Positions 1-6,522 of a DNA stretch of 20,465 nt are shown here, in pieces. The DNA is from JBFKOL01 sp041628815 (GTDB lineage: Bacteria; Bacteroidota; Bacteroidia; Chitinophagales; Saprospiraceae). Every line of letters starts with the position of its first letter. The first letter of the stretch is position 1. The DNA is taken from positions 1 to 20,465 of the forward strand of contig JBFKOL010000041.1 in the NCBI GenBank assembly GCA_041628815.1. Direction: 5' to 3'. The position numbers and the translations under genes were made by a program. The notes beneath the pieces were generated by a model. That model made no database searches, was not told the origin of the DNA, and saw only the letters and a program-made list of their open reading frames with translations.

Positions 1-370
1 GAATGTTAGATGGATAATCTGCTCTGTTGGGATGTTCATCATTCACTTCCTGGCCGATCTGGAAGAATTCTTTCAAATCGGCTACCTTGGAATGTTTCGC
101 ATGTTCTTTTCCGAAAGAAGTATAACCCCTCTGGCCAGCCATACCTTTGATTTCGTATTTCTTTTTTTCTTCCGTTGAGAGGGCAAAAAAATCTTTGGCG
201 CGAGCATAGAATTGTTCGATCAGATCTATAGGGATGCCGTGGTTTTTTACGCCTACAAAACCTATTTCATGAAATGCAGACCCGATCTGATTAACGAAAT
301 CTTTTTTTTGCGTACGGTCGCCCTGGACGTATTTTGAAAGGTCGACTACGGGGATGACTTTATCTGCCAT
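1..370 (-). CDS. Isopenicillin N synthase-like Fe(II)/2-oxoglutarate dioxygenase (N-terminal part, partial)
   Basis: The frame opens with ATG at 370 (reads MADKVIPVVDLSKYV) and runs without a stop to the left window edge, giving 123 residues of an incomplete protein. The visible part matches the non-haem dioxygenase N-terminal region (DIOX_N) of the isopenicillin N synthase/ACC oxidase family: the opening 'VIPVVDLS', then 'HEIGFVGVKNHGIP' (about residues 36-49), then 'AKDFFALSTEEKKKYE', 'GQRGYTSFGKEHAK' and 'DLKEFFQIGQE'. Family members oxidise small metabolites, using 2-oxoglutarate and Fe(II) in most cases. The catalytic HxD...H and the RxS motif belong to the C-terminal half, which is outside the window, so activity and substrate cannot be judged. 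The next gene on the same strand starts 492 bp upstream, so it probably has its own promoter. The family call is firm; the exact function is unknown. Confidence 0.85.
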   Translation of the reverse strand, partial: MADKVIPVVDLSKYVQGDRTQKKDFVNQIGSAFHEIGFVGVKNHGIPIDLIEQFYARAKDFFALSTEEKKKYEIKGMAGQRGYTSFGKEHAKHSKVADLKEFFQIGQEVNDEHPNRADYPSNI

Positions 371-862
371 GTTTATATTCTTTGGTTAGGAAGTAACAAA
401 ATCCATGCTGAATTCAATAAGTAAGACAAATTCACGATTGAATATTAATCCTGACTTTATGAAATAATTTACAAAAAATGAAATGATGTTCGATCTGTTT
501 TTAGATAGGTGTATTCGGGGGTCTTAATTTGAAACGACATTTTCATGACCTTCATCGGATGAAATATTGAGAGGGACCGACGATGATACAAAAAGAAAAC
601 GCTTAAGCAGTAGATCATTAGCATCTTATAGGTATTATAAACTGGACCTGACTATGCTAACGATGGATTCTATCGGTTTGACAAAAAAGACTCCACCTCT
701 CAACTTGCCGACAGTTGCAAACTGTCAGCAAGTTACACGATATCTTTTTTGAGCCAAGGTGATGTCACCATTTGTCTAAGCTTGGTTATAAATGTCCAAT
801 ATTGTTATAGCTTTTCAGAACGGCGTATGGCCAACAAAAATTCAGCATGGATGGCCAAATAT
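371..862. other. Gene-free interval between dioxygenase and serA-like gene
   Basis: The interval is 492 bp. It lies downstream of the serA-like gene and upstream of the dioxygenase, both on the minus strand. Short plus-strand frames (567-752, 749-973) have no family features, and the second runs into the antisense of the serA-like gene, so they are not called. A 13-bp odd dyad (TTCATC-G-GATGAA) lies at 551-563. The only strong structure is the 15-bp-arm hairpin at 702-734, listed separately. No clear Bacteroidota -33/-7 pair was seen for the dioxygenase. Confidence 0.6.
702..734. repeat. Strong intergenic hairpin (15-bp arms, 3-nt loop)
   Basis: The left arm 702-716 (AACTTGCCGACAGTT) pairs with the right arm 720-734 (AACTGTCAGCAAGTT) at 14 of 15 positions around the loop GCA. 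An A6 run lies at 683-688 and a T6 run at 745-750, so each strand has a T6 tract 10-13 nt past the stem. This resembles a symmetric two-way terminator, but the spacing is longer than in standard intrinsic terminators. On the minus strand it sits about 130 nt beyond the serA-like stop codon. It could alternatively be the core of a small palindromic element. Confidence 0.65.
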
Positions 863-1810
863 TCATGTTTTGAACAGGTCGTTCAATTTTTCAGCCAATT
901 CGATACCTATCTTTTCTTGGGCTTCAATGGTGGAGGCACCAGTGTGTGGGGAAAGAGAAATCCTTGGATGTGAAAGAATATCTTTTCTTGGCGAAGGTTC
1001 TCCAATAAATACGTCCAAACCAGCGGCAGATAACTTGCCAGTATCAAGGGCTTCCAACATCGCATCCTCGTCCACTGTTCCTCCTCGCGAAGCATTGATA
1101 AGGACGGTGCCATGTTTCATTTTGTTGAATTCTTCGGTGCCGAGAACTGGCTGGCCGAGATAGGGAAGGTGAAGACTAATAACATCAGCGAATTCCAAAA
1201 CTTCATCCATGGAGACGGTCTGAAGGATGACTTTGGCACTAGCCTGGGGTCCTCCGATGGTCAGGGTGGCTTCATCAACATAAGGATCGACTGCCACAAC
1301 TTTCATGCCCGCAGAAATGGCCAGCTGTGCCATTTCCTGGCCAATCCTTCCGAATCCAATCACACCAAGTGTCTTACCATAAATCTCAAATCCTTTCGAA
1401 TACGATTTCTTCAGTGACTTGAATTGCGAGTCGCCTAATGCGGGCATGTTACGATTGGACAAATACAAAGACCGGGCAATGGACAATAAATGAGCAAGAG
1501 CGAGTTCGGCAACCGACCTGGACGAAGCGGCAGGTGTGTTGATCACTACAACACCTTTGCTCCTGGCAAAATCCACATCAATGTTATCCAGCCCGACACC
1601 CCCGCGGCAAATGGCTTTGAGATCAGGACATCTCTCTATGAGATCTCTTCTGACTTTGGTAGCGCTCCTGACACATATGGCGTCAAAAGATGGCAGTTTT
1701 TCAGCGAGTTCTTCCTGCGCAATTGGATCTGTTTGAACTTCATGTCCCTTGTCCTTTAACATTCTGAGACCTGTCGGGTGGATCCCATCGTTGATCAGTA
1801 TGCGAGCCAT
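863..1810 (-). CDS. serA: D-3-phosphoglycerate dehydrogenase-like 2-hydroxyacid dehydrogenase (short, no ACT domain)
   Basis: This is a 315-residue NAD-dependent D-2-hydroxyacid dehydrogenase, probably 3-phosphoglycerate dehydrogenase, which catalyses the first step of serine synthesis in the cytoplasm. The start is ATG at 1810 (MARILINDGIHPTG); the frame can be extended to a TTG at 1885, but those extra residues look like untranslated leader. Visible features are 'GGVGLDNIDVDFA' (about 70-82), 'NTPAASSRSVAELAL' (91-105), the Rossmann motif GFGRIG (152-157) with Asp175 favouring NAD, and the catalytic trio Arg242 (NASRGG), Glu271 (IGEP) and His289 (SPHTGAS). The length fits the short form lacking the regulatory ACT domain, so feedback by serine through ACT is not expected. 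It stands alone on the minus strand, divergent from the sugar operon. A related hydroxyacid dehydrogenase of other specificity is possible. Confidence 0.88.
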   Translation of the reverse strand: MARILINDGIHPTGLRMLKDKGHEVQTDPIAQEELAEKLPSFDAICVRSATKVRRDLIERCPDLKAICRGGVGLDNIDVDFARSKGVVVINTPAASSRSVAELALAHLLSIARSLYLSNRNMPALGDSQFKSLKKSYSKGFEIYGKTLGVIGFGRIGQEMAQLAISAGMKVVAVDPYVDEATLTIGGPQASAKVILQTVSMDEVLEFADVISLHLPYLGQPVLGTEEFNKMKHGTVLINASRGGTVDEDAMLEALDTGKLSAAGLDVFIGEPSPRKDILSHPRISLSPHTGASTIEAQEKIGIELAEKLNDLFKT

Positions 1811-1827
1811 ATTTTGCAATTGAGGCG

Positions 1828-1835
1828 CAAATGTA
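1828..1835 (-). promoter_or_regulatory. Possible Bacteroidota -7 element for serA-like gene
   Basis: On the minus strand the sequence reads TACATTTG, an exact match to TAnnTTTG. It lies about 18 nt upstream of the ATG at 1810, which would imply a very short leader. No good -33 TTTG was found at the right spacing, so this is a weak prediction. Confidence 0.25.
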
Positions 1836-2080
1836 GTGCATCCTAAGAAAAGGCTCCCAGGATATATAAAGAAATTCCTAATCAATATTTTTTCAGGTAG
1901 ACGAAGAATTAGATCATGGTGAGACGAAATAAAAAAACTCTATTTCTTTAGTCGGTAGTCCCGGGGCTTCTTTTATTCCTTATTACCGATGCATCAGGAT
2001 CCTGTCCAAAAATGATCTTCGGGGGTATAGTTTTGGTTTCAAAATTCTATATTTAAGAGAATGGTTTACAATCCTGCTAC

Positions 2081-2112
2081 CATGTTGTTGAACATGTTAT
2101 AGCTATTATAAC
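2081..2112 (+). promoter_or_regulatory. Two abutting dyads in front of the sugar operon
   Basis: CATGTT-GTTG-AACATG (2081-2096) is immediately followed, sharing base 2096, by GTTATA-GCTAT-TATAAC (2096-2112). Both have perfect 6-bp arms. The pair ends 6 nt before the ATG at 2119, so it would lie in the leader or over the transcription start. This is the usual place for a repressor operator or a leader hairpin. No regulator gene lies nearby. Confidence 0.4.
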
Positions 2113-2118
2113 AATACT

Positions 2119-3003
2119 ATGAAGTTAGCCATACACAATTGGATGCGGGCAGAACCGCTTGAAACCACCTTATCGAGGATCAGCAAGTTTGGTTATGATT
2201 TTATTGAAATCCAGGGTGAACCCTCGATGTATGACATTGCAGAAGTGAAAAAACTCCTTGACAAGTACAGCATTCGTTGTTGGGGATCTGTCACGTTGAT
2301 GTTGGAGAAGAGAAATCTACTCGCCAAAAACCCCGTTGACCGGCAAATGTCTGTTCAATACGTGAAAGACATCATTACCATGGTCAGTGCACTGGGAGGA
2401 CAAATGGTATCTGTCGTACCAAGTACGGTCGGTAAGATTGTCCCCGACAGTCGCCCCGACGAGGAGTGGTCCTGGGCCGTAGAGTCATTGAAATCGTGCT
2501 ATGAACACGCAGAATCCTGTGAAGTCAGGATCGGCATAGAGCCGATCAACCGATTCGAAACTTATTTCATCAACCGAGGTGACCAGGCGTTGGAATTGGC
2601 AGAAGAGGTGGGACCGAATTGTGGTGTATGCCTCGATATCTTTCATATGAATATCGAAGAATCGGATCCATTCGAAATGATCCGTCGCGCTTCTTCGCGC
2701 CTGGTAGGTTTTCATGTTGCGGATAACAACAGGATGGCACCAGGAATGGGTACCATCGACTGGAAACTACTCATAACCACCTTGAAAGAGGTAGGCTTTG
2801 ATGGTCCGCTTTCGGTGGAATTTGCAGCCCCTGTAGATCGCACCCCAGCCAATCCTTACCCGGGAAGTATCGATTCCAATCCGAAAGGTTTGACTGAAGA
2901 ACAGAAAAAATTCATTGAAGATCACGGCAGTTCGGCACTGACTGAAGCATTCTATACATTCCTGACCCGCAAATCAGCAGAGACTTTACTGCCGCTCATT
3001 TAA
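2119..3003 (+). CDS. Sugar phosphate isomerase/epimerase (xylose isomerase-like TIM barrel)
   Basis: This 294-residue protein belongs to the AP-endonuclease-2/xylose-isomerase-like barrel superfamily and is closest in motif pattern to D-tagatose/D-psicose 3-epimerases. The expected metal and catalytic residues are all present: Glu141 in IGIEPINRFETY, Asp173 and His176 in CLDIFHMNIEE, His199 in GFHVADNNR followed by APGMGTIDW, and Glu234 in LSVEF. There is no signal peptide, so it should be cytoplasmic. Family enzymes shift a keto group or invert a carbon of free keto sugars or related compounds using a divalent metal; the actual substrate cannot be read from the sequence. It is first in a tight operon, with 10 bp to the VOC gene. 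Its neighbours (ThuA, and nearby DUF1080 and Gfo/Idh/MocA genes) suggest keto-sugar metabolism. Confidence 0.85.
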   Translation: MKLAIHNWMRAEPLETTLSRISKFGYDFIEIQGEPSMYDIAEVKKLLDKYSIRCWGSVTLMLEKRNLLAKNPVDRQMSVQYVKDIITMVSALGGQMVSVVPSTVGKIVPDSRPDEEWSWAVESLKSCYEHAESCEVRIGIEPINRFETYFINRGDQALELAEEVGPNCGVCLDIFHMNIEESDPFEMIRRASSRLVGFHVADNNRMAPGMGTIDWKLLITTLKEVGFDGPLSVEFAAPVDRTPANPYPGSIDSNPKGLTEEQKKFIEDHGSSALTEAFYTFLTRKSAETLLPLI

Positions 3004-3013
3004 ATATCAGGTT

Positions 3014-3505
3014 ATGCCAAAAATCAAAGAAATCAATCACATCACGCTGATCGTTGACCAATTGGAGAGGTGTGCTGAATTTTATGAGTACGAATTGGGT
3101 CTTGAACCAATTCCGGCTTTCGTTTTTGATTATCCCACTGCGTTTTTCAAGATCAATGAGACACAACAGCTGCATCTGACTGAATGGAAAGACGCGGTTT
3201 CATTTCGTGGTCACGTGTGTTTCAAGGTGGCAGATTTCTCTTCATTGTTTCACAGGTGCAAATCCCTTGGAATTGTGGATACCAAGCCGTGGGGAAAAGT
3301 AAGGCAACTACCCGATGGCGCGATGCAGATGTTCATCAGGGACCCTGCAGGCAACCTATTAGAATTATCTTCTGATCCTTCAGAAAAAATTGACCCTGGA
3401 ATTTTCGAAGATGATCTGTTCAAGGAAGGATTGTACGTTTCGGGCCGCAATGATTTCAGGGGATATAAGAGCGAGAATGCCACTTTGTACCATGGAAAAA
3501 GTTGA
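3014..3505 (+). CDS. VOC-family (glyoxalase/extradiol dioxygenase fold) metalloprotein
   Basis: This 163-residue protein is one vicinal-oxygen-chelate unit of two beta-alpha-beta-beta-beta modules. The likely metal ligands are His9 (NHITL), His54 (LHLTEW), His67 (GHVCFKV) and Glu117 (NLLELSS), the usual H...H...E pattern plus an additional His. The typical 'FYEYELGLEP' and 'FIRDPAGNLLEL' segments are present. Length is a little over the minimum domain because of a C-terminal tail of about 40 residues. No signal peptide was seen. VOC enzymes include glyoxalases, epimerases, thiol transferases and ring-cleaving dioxygenases, and the sequence does not decide among them. It is translationally packed between the epimerase (10 bp upstream) and the ThuA lipoprotein (4 bp downstream), so it is expected to act on the same metabolite set. 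Confidence 0.82.
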   Translation: MPKIKEINHITLIVDQLERCAEFYEYELGLEPIPAFVFDYPTAFFKINETQQLHLTEWKDAVSFRGHVCFKVADFSSLFHRCKSLGIVDTKPWGKVRQLPDGAMQMFIRDPAGNLLELSSDPSEKIDPGIFEDDLFKEGLYVSGRNDFRGYKSENATLYHGKS

Positions 3506-3509
3506 TTAT

Positions 3510-4487
3510 ATGCGCAAAACTTTTGTCATCTTGATTACCGCAGTTGCTTGTTTATTGACGACATTGACATCGTGCGAAAATAAGGAGGAACCAGACGCGC
3601 CACACATCGTATTTGTCGTCGGTGACGAGGAATACCGGAGCGAGGAGTCTATGCCTATGATTGCAGGACTGTTGAACCGTGCGTTGGACTGCCGGATTAC
3701 CATTTGTTATCCGCTCGATTCGGCCGGTTTTGTCGATCCAAACCGATTGGATCATATTGATGGACTGGATGCATTGGAGGATGCTGATCTCATGGTATTG
3801 TTTACCAGGTTCAGGGCACTGCCCGCAGAAGAGTTAAAATGGATTACCGATTATGCGGATAGCGGAAAGCCTATGGCGGGATTTCGCACTTCAACGCATG
3901 CTTTCCTGTACAGAGAAGATAGCCTGAAGCGGCATATGAATGACCAATGGCCGACCAGGGTTTTTGGCCAACAATGGATCACGCATCATGGTCATTTTGA
4001 TGATGGCCAAAACCCGTTGACTTCTGTATCACTGGTAGAAGGTAAGGAAGATCATGCAATTCTGAGAGGGGTTGAGCCATTCGATGCATATTCTTGGCTG
4101 TATCACGTTGATGGAGGTGAATGGAAGTTGTATGGTGACAGCGACCCCTTGCTTTTGGGAAAATCTCTGAAATCAGGACACGAAATGCGTGGCAATCTTG
4201 ACAAGTATCCCCTGGTCAATCCTGTTGCATGGGTAAAATCTCATAAGGCCAGTGATCAGGTGGCTGCTGCAAGGGTATTTTTTTCCACCTTGGGGCATCC
4301 TTATGATTTCAAAGATGCCAATATGCGCCGGTTAGCTGTCCATGGAATCTTGTGGGCACTTGGCAAGGAAGCGGTCATTCCCGCTGAGGGCATCGATGTC
4401 GAATTAATTGAGCCTTATGAACCAAACAATTCTGGTTTTGGGGACCGGTATAAGAAGAATCTCCAACCTCGCCAGGTAGGAGACTAG
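3510..4487 (+). CDS. ThuA-like domain lipoprotein
   Basis: This 325-residue exported lipoprotein has a ThuA (trehalose-utilisation, class I glutamine-amidotransferase-like) fold. The start is taken as ATG 3510 because it directly precedes a clear lipoprotein signal, MRKTFVILIT...LTSC, with the acylated Cys22 followed by ENKEE. An upstream ATG at 3492 would add six residues, and the open frame reaches back to 3390 inside the VOC gene. Family-like segments are 'PHIVFVVGDEEY' (31-42), 'ADLMVLFTRFRALPAEEL' (92-109), 'GKPMAGFRTSTHAF' (119-132) and 'FGQQWITHHGH' (152-162). ThuA proteins occur with Gfo/Idh/MocA dehydrogenases in 3-keto-disaccharide pathways; the rhizobial ThuAB pair acts on trehalose. 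The acyl anchor implies a periplasmic or surface site. It is last in the three-gene operon, 4 bp after the VOC stop. Confidence 0.8.
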   Translation: MRKTFVILITAVACLLTTLTSCENKEEPDAPHIVFVVGDEEYRSEESMPMIAGLLNRALDCRITICYPLDSAGFVDPNRLDHIDGLDALEDADLMVLFTRFRALPAEELKWITDYADSGKPMAGFRTSTHAFLYREDSLKRHMNDQWPTRVFGQQWITHHGHFDDGQNPLTSVSLVEGKEDHAILRGVEPFDAYSWLYHVDGGEWKLYGDSDPLLLGKSLKSGHEMRGNLDKYPLVNPVAWVKSHKASDQVAAARVFFSTLGHPYDFKDANMRRLAVHGILWALGKEAVIPAEGIDVELIEPYEPNNSGFGDRYKKNLQPRQVGD

Positions 4488-4508
4488 GAGATTTCACAAA
4501 TCTCAGTC
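4482..4508 (+). terminator. Hairpin between convergent genes, probable terminator of the sugar operon
   Basis: The core GAGATTT-CAC-AAATCTC (4488-4504) is a perfect 7-bp stem, extended by GACT/AGTC pairing across a 2-nt bulge. It overlaps the ThuA stop region and the stop of the opposing gene. The plus-strand side is followed by a T-rich tract (about 4509-4521), as expected for intrinsic termination of the operon. The minus-strand side has no T tract. Confidence 0.42.
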
Positions 4509-4952
4509 GTTATTTTTCTTTAATGCCTTATCCGCTTCATGGAGCAATTCCTCCAGAGATGGTTCGCCTTCTTTACTGCTATTTTGAGTACCGTTATTTG
4601 AATTTTGCTGCAACTGAATGTTTCCATCACTCAGCTTCTCTATCAATTCCTGCTGTTTCCTGATAGTCTCTTCCTGGTCTTTAATAATCCTTTCCTGGTT
4701 TTCTATCTTGGATAGTAATTCTGTGATCTGTCTTTTTACCTGGTCGACATCAAATTCACTGTCAGCACTTTGGCTTCTTTCCAATATCTCATCCACGCTG
4801 TTCTGGTCCCCGTCCAAACCTACCTTGGCACGCCAGTCATCCAACTGACCCCGGTCATCGAGATATTTCAACCCAAAGTAAACGATAGGAATGAAGAATA
4901 GCAGGAAGAAGAAGAACCTTGCACATCCTGTTGTCTTGTATCTGGTAGCCAT
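4503..4952 (-). CDS. Small membrane-anchored coiled-coil protein, unknown function
   Basis: The protein has 149 residues and no family I recognise. After a short basic start (MATRYKTTGCAR) comes one very hydrophobic, Phe-rich segment (about 12-30), then a linker. A heptad-like charged stretch rich in Gln, Glu, Lys and Ile (about 68-116, e.g. QVKRQITELLSKIENQERII) follows and is likely a coiled coil. A low-complexity Asn/Gln/Ser linker (about 113-128) then precedes a short acidic-to-basic helix at the end (PSLEELLHEADKALKK). This suggests an inner-membrane protein with a soluble, oligomerising tail; orientation is not clear. It is convergent with the ThuA gene (15 bp between stops). The nearest same-strand upstream gene (DUF1080) is 246 bp away and separated by a hairpin, so it is probably transcribed alone. 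The start codon is the only good ATG before the hydrophobic segment. Confidence 0.7.
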   Translation of the reverse strand: MATRYKTTGCARFFFFLLFFIPIVYFGLKYLDDRGQLDDWRAKVGLDGDQNSVDEILERSQSADSEFDVDQVKRQITELLSKIENQERIIKDQEETIRKQQELIEKLSDGNIQLQQNSNNGTQNSSKEGEPSLEELLHEADKALKKNND

Positions 4953-5186
4953 ATCTGGTTTCTTTGACGTAAAAATACTGTATAGGTCATTTTATTGCGG
5001 CAATTTTATATCTGTGTACCGAGAATATCGCCTACCGATGTCTGGCAATAGATTAAATGCATGTCCTTTAGTGGCAAGTTTGAGAAAAGTAGGATGGATA
5101 CTCCCAGGAAGATGGTTAAGTGTGGCCATGAAGGGCTTCTCGTGCGTCCCCGGGATATTCATCGGACTGAACCATTCGTTACAAAG

Positions 5187-5214
5187 GCTGAAAGAGGTTC
5201 AGAGTTCTTTCAGC
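5187..5214 (-). terminator. Hairpin spanning the stop codon of the DUF1080 gene
   Basis: Perfect 9-bp arms GCTGAAAGA (5187-5195) and TCTTTCAGC (5206-5214) surround a 10-nt loop that contains the TGA stop of the DUF1080 gene (5199-5201). On the minus strand the stem is followed by CTTTGTAACG, only a weak T tract. Likely roles are termination or protection of the mRNA 3' end. Confidence 0.4.
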
Positions 5215-5825
5215 ATGATGTTTTTCCATCTGACTTTGATACCTCCTCCGTCGTGAATCTGGAGTGCAATTTTACCAGTGGCAGCACCGATTTTTTCATC
5301 TTCAAATTCGATCATCATATGGCCGTTGAGCCAGGTCGTAATCGTGTCACCCGCTGCTCTGATCTTCATGGTATTCCATTCACCCATTTTGAGAAATCTC
5401 TCATATGCCGGGTTGGGTTTGATGAGCCAACCTCGTCCGTAGGATTCATAAATTCCACCGGTATGTTTGCCAGGTGGGGCTACTTCAGCTTGCCAGCCCG
5501 TTATTCTGGTTCCTTCGATATGTGAACGAATGAAAACACCGCTGTTGCCTTCAGCCTCTTGTTTGAACTCGAGTGTCAGTTCGAAATTTTTGAATTCCCG
5601 GTCGGTAGCAAGGTATCCATATTGTTCATCGGGTCCACTTTCGCAGATCAGTTCGCCGTTATCGACATACCACTTCTCAGTACCGTAAATAGTCCAGCCT
5701 TGCAGATCTTTTCCGTTGAATAACGATTTGTTTTCATCAACTGAAGATTTCAGTGCCGGTTGAGTACAGGCATGCCAAAAACATAGGCATAGAATGAATA
5801 AAAGGGTGGGGGAGAAAGTGTTCAT
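5199..5825 (-). CDS. DUF1080 / 3-keto-disaccharide hydrolase domain lipoprotein
   Basis: This 208-residue protein is a single DUF1080 (concanavalin-like beta-sandwich) domain behind a signal sequence. The first 20 residues are hydrophobic and end at Cys20 (FWHAC-TQP), a plausible though atypical lipobox. Family hallmarks in order are 'SLFNGKDLQGWTIYG' (34-48), 'WYVDNGELIC' (52-61), 'YLATDREFKNFELTLEFK' (71-88), 'GNSGVFIRS' (93-101), 'GWQAEV' (110-115), 'TGGIYE' (122-127), 'GEWNTMKIRAAGDTITTWLNG' (split about 148-168) and 'GKIALQIHDGG' (184-194). DUF1080 proteins include hydrolases that split 3-keto-glycosides in the periplasm. It is on the opposite strand from the ThuA/epimerase operon but only about 0.7 kb away, and a Tat-exported Gfo/Idh/MocA enzyme lies 6 kb further on. 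Substrate is unknown. Confidence 0.85.
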   Translation of the reverse strand: MNTFSPTLLFILCLCFWHACTQPALKSSVDENKSLFNGKDLQGWTIYGTEKWYVDNGELICESGPDEQYGYLATDREFKNFELTLEFKQEAEGNSGVFIRSHIEGTRITGWQAEVAPPGKHTGGIYESYGRGWLIKPNPAYERFLKMGEWNTMKIRAAGDTITTWLNGHMMIEFEDEKIGAATGKIALQIHDGGGIKVRWKNIMLKEL

Positions 5826-5865
5826 TGGCTCAATATTCGAAAGGCTTTAAAGATAATACAAATAG

Positions 5866-5890
5866 CAGCTGTTGGAATAGCTGATCAGCT
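5866..5890. promoter_or_regulatory. Clustered palindromes upstream of the DUF1080 gene
   Basis: CAGCTG (5866-5871) and the perfect 12-bp palindrome AGCTGATCAGCT (5879-5890) lie within the 70-bp gap upstream of the DUF1080 start codon at 5825. They share the AGCTG half-site, so they could be a repeated operator or form alternative hairpins in the Nudix-DUF1080 spacer. No matching regulator was identified. Confidence 0.25.
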
Positions 5891-5895
5891 GAAGA

Positions 5896-6453
5896 TTAAA
5901 TTCTTCCATCACGGCGCATCAGATGTAGTTTGAGCAATCCGGCTACACTTATGGCATCGGTGATTTCGCCATTCAGCGCCATGCTGATGGCAGTGTGGAG
6001 AGGGAGTCTTTTGATTTGGATATCCTCTGTTTCTTCAAATGCCGCCTGATGCATCGATAGGCCAGAAGCCATATAGACAAATCCGACCTCATCCGTTACG
6101 CTGTTCGACGTATGCAACTTCATGAGCAGCTGCCAGTTTGAGGCCTTCAGCCCTGTTTCTTCCAATAGCTCCCGCTTTGCATTTTCTAATAAATTTTCTC
6201 CGAGAGGTCCTCCTCCCATGGGAATTTCCCAGGAATAATGATCCAGTGAAAATCGGAATTGACCGACCAGCCAGGTATGGTCTTCCTCGTCCACAGGTAT
6301 GATGCCTAGTGCGACGTTCTTAAAATGAACTTTGCCATAGATGCCTTCCTTTCCGGAGGGATTAAGGACTTCGTGATGCGTCAACCGAATCCAGGAATTC
6401 TCATAACGCACCTCCGACGAAAGGACCTTCCAGGGGTTTACATCCTCACTCAT
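5896..6453 (-). CDS. Nudix hydrolase (ADP-ribose pyrophosphatase-like)
   Basis: This 185-residue cytoplasmic protein has a complete Nudix box at residues 80-102: Gly80, Glu86, then REL (94-96), Glu98, Glu99, Gly101, matching Gx5Ex7REUxEExGU. The preceding 'GQFRFSLDHYSWEIPMGG' segment is typical of the ADP-ribose/ADP-sugar pyrophosphatase branch, where the Trp-Glu-x-Pro piece leads into the box. These enzymes hydrolyse nucleoside diphosphates linked to sugars or other groups, using Mg2+ bound by the box glutamates. The family is clear; substrate is not. It sits between the desaturase (69 bp upstream) and the DUF1080 gene (70 bp downstream) on one strand and may be co-transcribed with either. 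The start ATG at 6453 gives a normal N-terminus. Confidence 0.88.
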   Translation of the reverse strand: MSEDVNPWKVLSSEVRYENSWIRLTHHEVLNPSGKEGIYGKVHFKNVALGIIPVDEEDHTWLVGQFRFSLDHYSWEIPMGGGPLGENLLENAKRELLEETGLKASNWQLLMKLHTSNSVTDEVGFVYMASGLSMHQAAFEETEDIQIKRLPLHTAISMALNGEITDAISVAGLLKLHLMRRDGRI

Positions 6454-6522
6454 GCAAATGGAAACTCAATTGTCAGGTGAGACAGCCAGTACGAATCGCG
6501 GCTGAAGAAAGGGGGTACGCCG

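Larger units (their letters stand above)
1811..2118. other. Divergent intergenic region between serA-like gene and sugar operon
   Basis: The region is 308 bp with no coding frame. It must hold promoters for both directions. Matches to the Bacteroidota -7 consensus TAnnTTTG occur on the minus strand at 1828-1835 (TACATTTG) and on the plus strand at 2028-2035 (TAGTTTTG), but neither has a convincing -33 TTG partner. Two overlapping perfect palindromes lie at 1988-1995 (GATGCATC) and 1995-2004 (CAGGATCCTG). Two more dyads sit just before the 2119 start and are listed separately. Confidence 0.5.

Noticed and set aside
567..752. 61-codon plus-strand frame in the first gap
   Set aside because: Lys/Arg/Ser-rich, no motif, runs through the 702-734 hairpin and ends right after the T6 tract; best treated as noncoding.
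792..1163. Plus-strand frame of 123 codons over the end of the serA-like gene
   Set aside because: Antisense to a conserved dehydrogenase domain, with no recognisable features.
1811..1885. 25-residue N-terminal extension of the serA-like protein from a TTG
   Set aside because: The family N-terminus starts at MARILIN; the extension has no conserved features and a poor start codon.
3390..3509. Longer start for the ThuA lipoprotein inside the VOC gene
   Set aside because: It would overlap the VOC gene by more than 100 bp and bury the lipoprotein signal; ATG 3510 places the signal at the N-terminus.
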